A DNA stretch of 64,000 nt from Cyclaneusma minus (lineage: Eukaryota > Ascomycota > Leotiomycetes > Marthamycetales > Marthamycetaceae): NCBI GenBank assembly GCA_037179335.1, contig JAKZHN010000027.1, forward strand, positions 372,001-436,000, read 5' to 3'. The notes under the pieces were generated by a model that did not search any database, was not told the DNA's origin, and saw nothing but the letters and a program-made list of their open reading frames with translations. The position numbers and the translations under genes are program-made. This document shows, piece after piece, positions 23,128 to 33,797 of this stretch (positions are counted from its first letter, which is position 1; every line of letters begins with the position of its first letter).

Positions 23128-23980
23128 TCATTGACGCCTCTCCAGGGCCCAATCCCGGATCTCCGATACCTCCAAAGCCTCCTTCTCAACCTGCTCCTCC
23201 GATAGTCCCAGATCCATGTTTCTGAGGTCCTCGATGACATCCTCACGTGTAGCAATCCTCTCCGAGTCCTTGGGTTGAGCGCGAACCGTGAAGTGCTTGA
23301 TTTGATTAGCAATGACATCCTCAATCCCGCTGACTGGCTCGTCTTCTTTGAGGAAAGGATGTGCAGTATTGAGGTGGCCCTCGACTTCATTGATCCAGTT
23401 CGGGAGCCAGCCTTGTGGGTCGATGTTGGTATTTGGATGTGCATAAAGTTTTGATTGCCAGTACCTCTGCAGGAGTTTGCGATGTTTGACGGTGCGTCCG
23501 AGAGTCTGGATTTTCAAATTCGATGTTAGCGTTCTGCTCATTTGGAAATGACGTGTGAGCATGTGATATTACCTTGTTGTATGCCATTGCAAGTTGTGTG
23601 CGGGCTCCCGACTGGCGCTTTCCTTTCCATAGCTGGAACAACTTGATAATCTGAATCACCCAAAGCTCATCCATCACAATCCTGTCCACCACAAAAGCCT
23701 TGTTCATATTGTCCACGTCGAGAGCGAAGTCGAGGTACTTGATGCCGCGGTTGAAGTTAGTGAATGCAGTCTCCGTCTGCTTCCACTGGGGCGATTTGAG
23801 CATGTCGATCAGAATATTTTCACAAACGTAGATGCCCTTCCGAGTTGAAGCTGCGTAAACAGCATACTCTGGGCTCAGATCTTGGACGGCCGCGGCAACC
23901 TCAGCTTCAGTCGGTTTCTTGTAGATCTTCTTCTTCTTCAGGCCGTAAGCCTTGCCCTTCTTATTCTTGTGGTTTGGCAT
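23128..23980 (-). CDS. Uncharacterised fungal protein, basic N-terminus
   Basis: Two exons, 23980-23573 and 23505-23128. They are joined over a 67-nt intron (GTAATA donor, GCTAACA branch, CAG acceptor) in phase 0, giving about 261 residues. The N-terminus is strongly basic (KNKKGKAYGLKKKKIYKKP), suggesting nuclear targeting or RNA binding. The body is alpha-helical in character (WVIQIIKLFQLWKGKRQ, then LGRTVKHRKLLQRYWQSK). I do not recognise the family. The in-frame stop at 23128 may not be the true end. The next frame stays open from about 23165 to TAG 23045-23047 and encodes a Gly-rich, then acidic (EEDSGDDRDDDEAEE), then basic (RRKRARF) tail, and the decayed paralogue at 22.1 kb also ends in an acidic tail. 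A 55-nt intron (GTATCG donor) or a base slip would join them. Confidence 0.7.
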
Positions 23981-25188
23981 AGTAGTTGAAGCTTGAGATT
24001 GTGGTACAGAGGTGGAGGTTGATGGGGGAACGGAAGCCCAGATGTGAGGGTCAGATCTCGGGGAGAGTGGAAGGAGAACGAAGAAGCTGTTGAACTTCTA
24101 TCAGCTGAGAAGGCGAAGACTTAGGCGAGAATTCGGGGAGTGTGTCGGTCCACACAAGGGTGTGGGGTCTACGCGCGTAGGTCGGGGTTCACTGGTTCTG
24201 TATTCGTCTAAGGAGGGAAAGGGAAGGGCGCGCTGCCCAGACCTTAAGGGTCTGGGGGCGCTCCCCGACCGCACTAGCTAGCGCCAGCGTTAAGCGCTGG
24301 CACGTGGCACGCACGTGCTCACGACCGTCCCAACAGAGTGAAGCTGGTTCAAGGCCCGTGAGGAGATGGTATGGAACTGCCAAGATGGAAAGGGCTGGAG
24401 TGGGGCAGAGGAGCATTATATACCAGTAAGTCAGAAGCACATGCACAGCCTGAACGACGGTCACGTGATTGGTCGGTCACAGGATGTTATAGGGACGAAG
24501 CTGAGAATGAGAACTGGCAAAAGAGGGGGGCTTGTATTTGAACGAGAGAAAAAGCGAGAGAAGAGTAGGTACATAACCCGCGAGCTGCAAAATACAATCG
24601 TGTCGAATCAGTCGCTGATGGCACAACGGTACTTTCAAGAAATTGGAGGTTCCCTCTTCGGAGGTTACCGAAACTATAGACTGACAGTATTTATTTGCAT
24701 AGATAGCGCAAAAGACTTTGGTATGTATTTCCAGCGCTTAACAGATTATAGGAAAAAGAAAAAGCATCGGGCTTTTCTCTACCCAACGACGACACTGGGG
24801 GTAGCTCTTTTGCCTTTTTTGTCTCCACATTTCAATTTGAGTCTTTTTGAGACCTCAGGACAGGATGGAACCATAGCAGATCTCTTTTTGCTGTTTCCCG
24901 ACCTTCGGAGTTCCCTTTTTGCATCTTCGAGGTAGGAGCGCCGGCAACTCGCGCTGGGCTTGGCTCCTGGACGTTCGAGCTTGCGATCAGCGTCAACGAG
25001 AAGTTTGTCAACTTGCGACCCTCGAGAGCTTGAATCACTTGTTTTCAAATGGTGAGCAGGGACAGGCCGGATGTAGCATGTTGACAGATCATGCCAGCGT
25101 TTGGCAGGCCACACCTGTATTTCTTCACTTTCACAAAGCATGGCAACAAATGAACTTATCGCTGGCAGCTCAGACTCACCTGATAGTT
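23981..25188. other. Intergenic between the uncharacterised gene and the NOSIP-like gene
   Basis: The stretch holds a short perfect hairpin near 24281-24301 (GCCAGCG and CGCTGGC around TTAAG) followed by two CACGTG E-box-like palindromes near 24300-24320. They lie 300-340 bases upstream of the uncharacterised gene's start and could be promoter elements. Frames of 138-189 codons (minus 24779-25195, plus 24366-24935) show no domain; the first overlaps the NOSIP stop and is probably 3' UTR. Confidence 0.4.
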
Positions 25189-26327
25189 CTAACATTGAAA
25201 CGCTACTCCTGACTTCTCTACCTTATTCGTCCCACCAGCCGCAAAACCAGTGCCTTCGCTCTTCAACCCCACCAAACCCGGCTTAATCTTTTCCTTCTCC
25301 TTCCCCTCCTTCTTCTTTTCCTTCCTGTCCGTCAAATCTGCCTCGCAGACATAGCATCTGACCTCGGACGTGTCTATTTCTGGATTGTGCGGATCAGGGA
25401 CATGATCAGGGGTCATGAACTTCGTCACACAGCTCTTGCACAAGACGTGACCACAAGGTTTCGCCAGGGTAGCTTTGGAGCTGTTGCTAAGCGCTTTCTT
25501 GCACGAAGGACAGACGCGCTGAGAGGTTTTCGTTGCAGGGTCTGTTTCTTCGCTGAAATTCACCGTTACCAGAGTCTGCAGCGAGTAGTTGTGTGGCTGG
25601 TCGAGCGGCGATCCTGGACAGACGGGAGACGACTTCACCTTCTTCTTGATATCGTGTAAAGCCGTGGTAGTATTCGAAGATGGCGTGACTGAGGGGACCC
25701 AGAACGAGGGCAAAGATGTTTTCGAGGCCTTCTCCTCATCAATGGCTTTTCGCGCCTTGGTCCGCTCCTCCTGTGCAATGCGCAACAGCTCATCTTCATC
25801 CAGCTCAAACTTCCTCTTCTCGCCCCTCTTCCCACCCACAACATCCTCCTCCACGACCACTTTCCCAGCTTCCCTCCCCACAATATTCTTCCCCGCGCCG
25901 GCTTTTGCTTCAAGTCCCATCTGCACCTTCTCAAACTCCTTTACTGCTCGTTCCTTGGCCTCGGCTTCGTCTATGGCTGCGCGCTCCGCCTCCTCAACTG
26001 CTTCCTTTTGACGCACTTTTTCTAGTCGCTTGATTTCTTGCTTCTGGCTGAGGATGTTGGTGAGGGCGCATTCGCGGCAGAAGATGTCGCCGTGGAGACA
26101 TGATACGGGGGTTCGCGCGGGGAGGAGGCAGAGGCGACAGGATGCGAAGGGGAGGAAGGAGTCGCGGGATAGGCGGGCGGAGGTGGAGGACCAGGCGTCT
26201 TTGGCTAGGCTGCGTTCGTAGGAAGTGAATACTGCTCTCGACGTATTGCGCTTGCCTGTGAGGGATGTTAGGTTCATGGATAAGATGAACAAGTCTTTTT
26301 GCAGTGGTTTTGCTTACTGTGTGCCAT
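25189..26327 (-). CDS. NOSIP-like RING/U-box E3 ubiquitin ligase
   Basis: Exon 1 is only 10 bases (26327-26318, Met-Ala-His plus one base). A 62-nt intron (26317-26256) leads to exon 2, 26255-25189, giving 358 residues. After splicing the protein starts MAHSKRNTSRAVFTSYERS, the conserved NOSIP start. The first split zinc-binding region follows (SCRLCLLPARTPVSCLHGDIFCREC, about residues 42-66), then a charged coiled coil (~70-180), then a C-terminal RING with VCPSCKKAL, KPCGHVLCKSC and RCYVC at about 255-320. NOSIP proteins are nuclear/cytoplasmic E3 ligases and are found with spliceosomes. A Lys-rich stretch (DRKEKKKEGKEKEKIK) precedes the end. It is head-to-head with tafazzin, start codons 389 bases apart. 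Confidence 0.88.
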
Positions 26328-26491
26328 GATTTGGAGAATACAGAGGTAATCTAGGCCGGAAGATATGCAGATGTCCTTAATTACACCGAAAATGGGCGGT
26401 TTGCAATAATATGAGACTCTCGGGTTAGGCATGTGGTCGAAGTTGAGTTGAAGCTCGATGCGCCGCAAGATAGTTAATCCGGCGGTGCCTG

Positions 26492-26501
26492 ATTGGCCAA
26501 T
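26492..26501. promoter_or_regulatory. Palindromic CCAAT box between NOSIP and tafazzin genes
   Basis: ATTGGCCAAT is an overlapping CCAAT box on both strands, about 165 bases upstream of the NOSIP start and 215 upstream of the tafazzin start. CCAAT is the target of the fungal HAP (CBC) complex, and a palindromic site suits a bidirectional promoter. Binding is inferred only from the word. Confidence 0.4.
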
Positions 26502-26716
26502 GAAATGGCATAGCGACGCCAGACGCGGGAAGGATTTCCCCATGATTTTCAGCCTTACTACCGGCCCCCCTTAGCCCCAGCGCCCAACCCGCTTGACTGG
26601 GCCCAATGCTGCGACGGGGCGCTCCTCGAGCTTCCTCGCATCCACTCCCTATGTATCTCGAAATTCGAATCCGCCGTCCCTAGCATTCTCTCGCTTTATC
26701 TTGCCGGCCCTCTGTC

Positions 26717-28047
26717 ATGTCTGACTCCGCTCCCGAACGGCCAACTATGGCGTGGCGACTCACCTCCGCCCTGACTATGGGCATCGCCGGCTCTATTTCA
26801 CGTGCTTTCTATTACGGTTGCAATAAGGTGGAAGTTATTGGCTTAGAAAGGTTCCTGGAAATCCTGGATAGGAGGAAAGACGTCGATTCGAGGGAGAGGG
26901 GGCTGATCACTGGTGAGCTTGACTTCCCAGAAATCTGCCCATTTCCTGACATGTGACTGATATCTGTGTCTCAGTCTCCAACCACATCAGTGTGTATGTC
27001 AGCCATGTGTTGTTATCCAGGTCCATAGCAACAGAGATTGATTGTGTCCTAGCCTCGATGATCCCTTGATGTGGGGTATTCTGCCTTTTAAATATGCCTT
27101 CAACCCCGACAACCACAGATGGTCTTTGGGTGCTTACGATGTATGCTTCTTGAACAAGTACGTGAATTGAATCCCCTGAAAACACCTAGACATGACGCTG
27201 ATTGCAGTCATATAGGCCTCTTTGCACCTTCTTCTCCCTCGGCCAAGTCCTCCCCACCCATCGCAAAGAGCACTCCCCTTTCGGCGGCCTCTTCCAACCC
27301 ACCATGACCCAAGCCATCCGCCTCCTTTCATCTTGCTCTTCATTTTCCACTCCACCTACTTCTTCCAGCTCAGTATCCTCCCGTAACTCGAGCGCTTCAA
27401 CTTCAGACCTCGCGGATCCCTTTACCTCTGGCTCCCTAACCTACTCCACCAACGGCACCGACGTCTTCCCCGCGCCCTCGGCCTACCTCAACCGCAAGCA
27501 CAGCTGGATCCACATCTTCCCCGAAGGCCGCGTGCATCAACACCCCCTAAAATCGCTCCGCTACTTCCGCTGGGGCGTTTCGCGCCTCATCCTCGAGTCC
27601 GAGCCCCTGCCCGAAATCGTGCCCATGTTCATAGACGGCAACCAACAGATCATGCACGAATCACGCGAATGGCCTCGTTTTATTCCCAGGGTTGGGAAGA
27701 AAGTCACGATTGCTTTTGGCGAGGCTGTGGATGGAGAGAAGGTGTTTGGTGATGCGAGGAGGAGGTGGCAGAGGCTTGTGAGGTTGCAGAGGGAGGCGTT
27801 GAGGGATAGGGGGGAGCCGGATGGGATGGAGATGGGAGTGTTGACGGAGGGGTTGATGCATTGTGAGGAGGCGGTGGCGTTGAGGTTGGAGGTTACGAGG
27901 CTGGTGAGGGATGAGGTGTTGAAGGTTAGGAGGAGCTTGGGGTTGCCGGATGAGGATCCAAAGAATGGGCTGGTGGAGACTTGGGCTAAGGAGGGTGGGA
28001 AGGGAGAGGGGAAGATGGAGGATGACAGTTGGGTCAAGGATGTATGA
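26717..28047 (+). CDS. TAZ1: Tafazzin, cardiolipin-remodelling acyltransferase
   Basis: Four exons: 26717-26912, 26975-26993, 27053-27157 and 27216-28047. The three introns are 58-62 nt with matching phases, and the 19-base exon 2 is unusually small. The product has 383 residues. Tafazzin is a coenzyme-A-independent transacylase of the mitochondrial membranes that remodels cardiolipin. The acyltransferase signature is intact: NHISVLDDP (HX4D) at about 68-76, built across exons 2 and 3, and FPEGRVHQ at about 208-215. The text between (FFSLGQVLPTHRKEHSPFGGLFQP, and later VPMFIDGNQQIM) is also family-typical. A Ser/Thr-rich loop of about 45 residues separates the halves, as in other filamentous fungi. 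It is divergently arranged with the NOSIP-like gene. Confidence 0.92.
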
Positions 28048-28966
28048 CCGGTGTGCCGTTTGCAAGTGGCGGGCTGGACTGTGATGCTGAGAGCATCTGA
28101 GCCGTAGACTCTGAGGAGCAGATGGATGCCGACGATGCAAGTACCGTGGCCAAAATACAGGACATTCTCCATAAGAATTACTTGGACTGTTCACACCTTA
28201 ACCACTAGAAAACGATGAGTGAGGGGTTCTGGCCCCAGGTTCGGAGACTAATTCGAGTATCAGCATCCCATTCCCTAAGAAGAACAGTATGCTCTGAGAA
28301 CCTCGAGCATTACTTGTAGTTGTTGAAGTACTTGTTGAAACCTAGAAGTCGGGGTTTCGCGGTCCCGGTAGCCTCCGAGGCGTCGGCATCGAAGCTGCGC
28401 TCAGGCCTGTCCGTCGCCTAAAGATTAGACGTATAAAATAAAACTAGACAGCCGTGATGTCCAAATTAGGATAGCAAGAAATTAGTGATCAATTCCTTGG
28501 CTTTACAGGATGCGCAACTTGGTGTTCACATAAACATTTGCGTGTCTTCAGCCAAGCAAAGCACGGGCTTGCGGGTTCCGAGAGACATTCGGCGCGAGAG
28601 ACAGCGAACCGACGCCTGCTCTCATTTGTTTACACTCGGCTCACTCGCTGTTTACGCTGGGCAACGCTCCTCGAAGCACACTCCACCGCAATCGCGAAGC
28701 AGCCGCAGCCCGCCCATCCGCCCATTTGCCAACCATTCCGCGCCCAATTTCGCTTGCTTTGCTGTATATATGCCGATTTCGCCTTGACCTCGCCGTCGCA
28801 GTCTCGCTCACTATGGATGGCAAAGAGAACCAGGACCATGTCAGTTGGGCCCCTTGCGCGACTCCTGCCGAAGAATTTGTTAATGCTGACCCGAAAGTTG
28901 TTGCAGTCCCGTCCATCCAACCTGCGCCAGCCGGCCAAGATCCTATCGCCTGGGAGACTCGCCCAA
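28048..28966. other. Intergenic, tafazzin 3' flank and kinesin upstream region
   Basis: No separate gene is seen. Two frames remain open into the kinesin exon 1. Upstream ATGs at 28813 and 28817 could be used: 28817 is in frame with the chosen kinesin start, while 28813 opens an overlapping frame that stops at 29050-29052 and might act as an upstream ORF. Confidence 0.45.
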
Positions 28967-31900
28967 ATGTCCGATTCGCAGAACAATGCGCGACCCAAAT
29001 CCATGCTGCCGCCGCCGAAGATATCGTTGAAACACAAGGCCAATGGCTGTAAGTCGACCAGATCTCTGAGAGCGCGGCATCGTGGCCACCGATGCGACCG
29101 AGGACGAGCTTTCCCTACATGGTGATCACACAGCTGACTTTGTGCTTCGAATAGTCACCGAGCCAGAGCCTAAACGCAAAACACTCGCAGAAAGGGCAGG
29201 CGAACCCCCTCGATCAACAAACATACCTGCCACCCCAGCACCGAGGCCGGCTCTGAGGGGCACTTCTCTTGTGAGTAGTTTTCTGCTGTTTCTTTCACTT
29301 GCGCCATCCTTAGCCCACGCAACCCTATGCCAGCACAATGTTCAACAAGATAAGCCCGCGGAAGTACAACTTGAGGGACAAAGACTTGAAGGAGATCAAC
29401 CGTCTTTACCACGAATGCCTAGACAAGTTGGTGCCTCGAATTTTTACGAGAGGCGTGGAGCTCTATCCCGACCTAGCAGAAAGAAACGAGTTCTACGATG
29501 CCTTCGTCCCGCGCTTCTTTCTCTGGGACGCCGTCAAGAACGAAACCAAATACTTCCAATCTCTTAAAGAAATCCCAACAATCCAGTCGAAGCAGGCCAG
29601 CTTGACGATCTCCTATGTCTCACCCGCAACGTGGGAGTACTGGAACATTACAATCGAGCGCGACGCAAAGTCAAGATTATGGAGTGGGAAACTAGATACT
29701 AACGCTGCGGAACAGGTCAAGGCTCCTCAAACCGCCAACTCAAATCATACCGCCCGGGGTAATGCTTCAGGCATATCACATTCCAGGGCCGCATCTGCAT
29801 CGTCGCGCCCTGGCTTCGCGAGCAGCGTCGGTCCCGGGGGGCGGCCAGCATCGTGGTCGCAGCGTCCAAACTCCTTCAGTCAATCGACAACAACATCACG
29901 GCCGACATCTTCATTGTCACGCGGTCGAGCGCCAAGTTCAATCGACGAATACGAAGAAGAGGACGATGGTGGCTCTGGGAAAAGAAAGGGTACGACGTCC
30001 CCGGAAATGAATCCGCCCAGCGTTGCTTTGACCAGAAGACCATTCTCCGAGTTGAGATTCAACAAAATGCGCCCGTCAAGTTCGACGACGTGTACAACGA
30101 CAAGCAGGTCTGCTAGTACAGGCTCAACAACAAGAAGTTTTTCCTCTACTACGCGCTCAACCTCCATCATGTCTGCAAGTACAGGCTCAAATCGAGATGT
30201 TTCGCTCCGCGCAGCGTTGAGCAAACTTAATATCAACAACAATGATTCAGAAGGAGGACGGGCAGAACGCCAATCCGTCAATCCAGTGAGACGAGCGCTC
30301 TCCAAGAAAGCGTTACCTACTGCCAGTCCAAAGAAGAAGAGGAGTGTGGAAAACTCTGGCGCCATGGTTTTGTATGATGGTGATGAGGGCCGAGTGAACC
30401 CCCCAAAGACACCTTCACACATCCCATTCTTAGCTAGGCCTGAGACAGTAGTCAAGACCGTGCCAGTGACTCCATCGAAGCCTCCCAGAACTCCTTCTCC
30501 AACAAAAAAGACTCCGTTTCTTAACAAGGACTCATACGTTCCTGCAGCTCCTCCGCCTCCAGTTAATGCTGACAGTGTTCTCTTCACAGCTTGGGACGTC
30601 CGTGGCCGACTTGAAGATATGGAAGCCATGTATTCCACCCTCAAAGGCGCCTTGGATGTTACCACCCTAGAACGAAGTGGATTGGAGGAAGCAGTGGCGC
30701 TATATAGGGCGCGGAGTAAGTTTCCGTCAAGTTCAAAATCCGGAAGGTACTGGCAGGTGCTAATATGAGTACAGTTGGCGAGCTTCAGACGATGCACAGT
30801 CATGTGGTTTCCACGAATACTAAACTGCAGGAAGATGTAGACCGGCTTCGGGAACGATTAAAGAATACGACCGATACCCTTGACGACGAGCGACGCAATT
30901 TACGGCTCCAATTGGATGACAAGGAAAGAGAACACCGAAATGCCATGGATGACTTCCGTCGAGAGTTAGAACAGCTTCAGAAGGAAAGTTCGAATGAGGT
31001 TGAGAGGCTGGAGAAAATGCACAGGGATCAAGTGTACGAGCTGGAGCGACGAAAAGCGACGGAGCTCGAGGACCTGGCACGACGGAGGGACGCCGAGATT
31101 CGAGACCTCGAAGCTCGGAAAAACGGGGAACTGGAGCACGAGCGCAGCATGAGAAGGAGAGATGCCGAGGAATACCAAAGCAAGACAATGCAGGAAAATC
31201 AAAACTTGGGTGCCGCCTTGGAAACGAAAGAGCGAGAAATCGGCGAGATCAAGAGCGAGTTGGAGGCGGTCAAAGCAGAGTTGGAGCGGGAAAAGGGGCT
31301 CAAGGCTGCCTTCCAACAACAGCTCGCAGAATCCACAACGGCCAATTTCCAGTTGGAGAACGCAAACAGAGATCTTCGTGCGCAGGTCCATTTCCTCGAG
31401 TCTGATAGCAAGGCCCAGTCGACTAGCTTCTCGACCTTGCAGGCCTCGTTGCAGCAAGCTATCGAAGCTGAAAAAGTGTGGAAGGAGAAATTGGTCAAGG
31501 AAGAAACTCTTAGGAGGATCTTGTTCAACCAAGTCCAAGAGCTCAAGGGTAATATTCGAGTCATGTGCCGAGTTCGACCTGCTCCGGAACCCAGCAGCGA
31601 GGAGATTGCGCACATTGATTACCCTGACGTCGACAAGGAATCCAAGGAATTGGTTCTCCATGGACACGAGGAAAAGAGCAGCCTGGGGAAAGTTACTCGC
31701 AAGCAGAACCCGTTCTCATTCGACCGAGTATTCGGGCCTTCAAGTCAGAACGAGGACGTTTTTGGGGAGATCCAACAACTGGTCCAGAGCGCGCTCGATG
31801 GTTACAATGTTTGCATCTTCTGTTATGGACAAACCGGTTCAGGCAAGACACACACAATGTCCTCTGCAGATGGCATGATTCCTCGAGCGACACACTTCAT

Positions 31901-32789
31901 CTATGAGACCGCCACACAGCTCCAAGAAAAGGGGTGGACGTACAGCATGGAAGGCAGTTTCGTCGAAGTCTACAACGAAGAAATCCATGACCTGCTTGGC
32001 AAGCCCAAGGAATTCGACAAGAAGAAGCATGAAATTCGCCATGACGAGCAGAAAAAGCAGACTACCATCACCAACCTGAAAGTCGTCCCTCTCGACTCGG
32101 CCAACAGCGTGGAAAACATGCTCGAACAAGCAGCCGCCAACCGAAGCGTAGCAGCCACCAAGTCCAATGAGCGTTCCTCGCGGTCACACTCCGTATTCAT
32201 TCTCAAGCTCGTTGGGAAAAACAGCACGACCGGCGAAACATCCGAGGGCACGCTGAACTTGGTCGATCTGGCGGGTTCCGAGAGGCTCAAGAGTTCGGGT
32301 GCGGAGGGCGAGCGTATGAAGGAGACGCAAAATATCAACAAGAGCTTGAGCTGTCTGGGTGACGTGATTGGAGCCTTGGGCTCGGGCGAAAAGGGCGCAC
32401 ACGTCCCTTACCGCAACTCCAAGGTACGTTTCCGGTCCTTCGATTACGATTTACAGATGTCTTTTGAGAGAGATGGAAAGCTAACTTACATGTGTGTGCA
32501 GTTGACGTACCTGCTGCAGTACAGTCTGGGTGGTAATTCAAAGACGCTCATGTTCGTCATGGTCAGCCCGCTCGAAGCACATCTTCGCGAGACCCTGACG
32601 AGTCTGAAATTTGCTACCAAGGTGTGTTTGTTCTATCGGAAGCCCTTGCTGCTTGAATGCTTGAGACAAATTTGTTCTTCGTTCCTCTTTTTCCAGCCCT
32701 ACTTTTGAGACAATTTTACTGACGGTTTTTGAAAGGTCCACAATACGCACATCGGTACAGCGAAGAAATCGACCAAGATACGCGACTGA
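28967..32789 (+). CDS. Kinesin-14 (Kar3/KlpA-type) minus-end-directed motor
   Basis: Six exons in agreeing phases: 28967-29048, 29155-29270, 29716-30715, 30775-32423, 32502-32621 and 32736-32789, about 1006 residues. Kinesin-14 motors crosslink and slide spindle microtubules towards minus ends in mitosis and nuclear fusion. The N-terminal tail is basic and Pro-rich (NARPKSMLPPPKISLK, then KRKTLAERAGEP) and the following region Ser/Thr-rich. A coiled coil spans about 400-650. The C-terminal motor begins with the kinesin-14 neck (ELKGNIRVMCRVRP, ~655) and contains the P-loop GQTGSGKT (~751), switch I NERSSRSHS and switch II LVDLAGSER (~895). The start was chosen because only this frame (not ATG 28813) splices in phase at 29048/29155. 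Intron 2 is 445 nt and contains a long open frame, listed separately. An in-frame ATG at 28817 could extend the N-terminus. Confidence 0.87.
29271..29715 (+). other. Long open-frame intron of the kinesin gene (possible alternative exon)
   Basis: The donor is GTGAGT at 29271 and the acceptor AACAG at 29715, preceded by a perfect TACTAAC branch point. At 445 nt it is several times longer than most introns in the window. An alternative acceptor at 29313 (TTAG) would leave a 43-nt intron. It would also keep 134 codons in phase with the next exon, protein-like in character (KDLKEINRLYHECLDKLVPR, then FVPRFFLWDAVKNETKYF). It may be a cassette exon, a nested sequence or chance. Confidence 0.45.
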
Positions 32790-33797
32790 CGTTCCGCCGC
32801 CTCTCGAGCAGTACTCTCTCTTGATCCCTTTCAGCGGGTTTCGTTCGGTCCTTACCAATGGCTTTTTTTCTTTCCCCCGGAGTAATGGCACCCGTCGTCG
32901 CCAGCAAGCGGCATTCCAGCTAGCCACATTCAAGTAGCTTTGCATAGGAGAAGAAGGGTCTTGGATTCTTCGTTGTACATTTGCACAAGATTATTTGTGT
33001 ACTAGCGGTGTGTGGGGTTTGGGAAACAGCTTAGTAAATACCTGGGTATGGTATTTGTGGAAGTTTTTTTACGGTCCTCGAGCAGCCTTTGGGAGGTATA
33101 CCATTAGGTGACCATACATAGCATGTTGTTTTTGTGTGTGCTTTGTGTCCGACTCCGTGTAGGAACAATCATGAAAAATATTATTTGGTTGGTTTTTGTC
33201 AGTTTATGATTGTTTGGGGTGTGAGTTTGGGGGTGCTGATGGCCCGGAAGGCTTGTGGGGATTTGAAGTTTGGCTGTGAGATAGTGAGGGAGATTCTCGA
33301 AAGCGGACGGGGAAATGAGGCCCGAAAGTCGCAAGACTTCAGATATCGACTTCGAAACACTTGGGGATTTTTTAAGGGCCGAAAGAGACTCTGCGAGGTG
33401 TTGGCCTGCCTAGGAGTAAGTGGTGGCTTTTGCTAAGTTGCTTTTGGGGTCACGCATTGCTACTGATCACCGGAAACGATCGCCATTCAGCGATGTACAT
33501 GGTGGGATCAACAACATTCTACTTCCAGTCAATCAAGAATCAGAAGCTACATAGCCGGTGCAAGGACTGAAAGGTATTTTCATTCATTATTCGTACTTCA
33601 GACTTTACGCATTCGACGATTCGTTGACACTGCTGATGAAACAAACAGCAAAATAACCACCATGCAATGCCCCCATCCTTGAACTCCCAACCAAGCAACG
33701 CCATCGCTATGCAGCAAAAGGTCCGCGCCCCGCGCCAGCCATCATCAAAACAGGATAAAGCCCGGCCAGTTCAGTTCAGTTTCATAACTTCATGTGA
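32790..33797. other. Intergenic between convergent kinesin and PLC-like genes
   Basis: Both flanking genes end here, so this holds two 3' UTRs. No gene-like frame over 100 codons and no repeat was seen. Confidence 0.5.

Noticed and set aside
24366..24935. 189-codon plus-strand frame upstream of the 23-kb gene
   Set aside because: The text has no family features and ends in homopolymer-like segments; no start or splice evidence.
28813..29052. ATG 28813 reading frame as the kinesin N-terminus
   Set aside because: Its frame is open and protein-like, but splicing at GTAAGT 29049 to AG 29154 puts it out of phase and gives an immediate stop. The overlapping frame used from 28967 splices in phase into the basic KRKTLAERAGEP tail.
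29880..30803. 307-codon minus-strand frame over the kinesin exons
   Set aside because: It overlaps a clearly coding exon of kinesin-14 and has no domain; the length follows from Ser/Thr-rich codons on the other strand.
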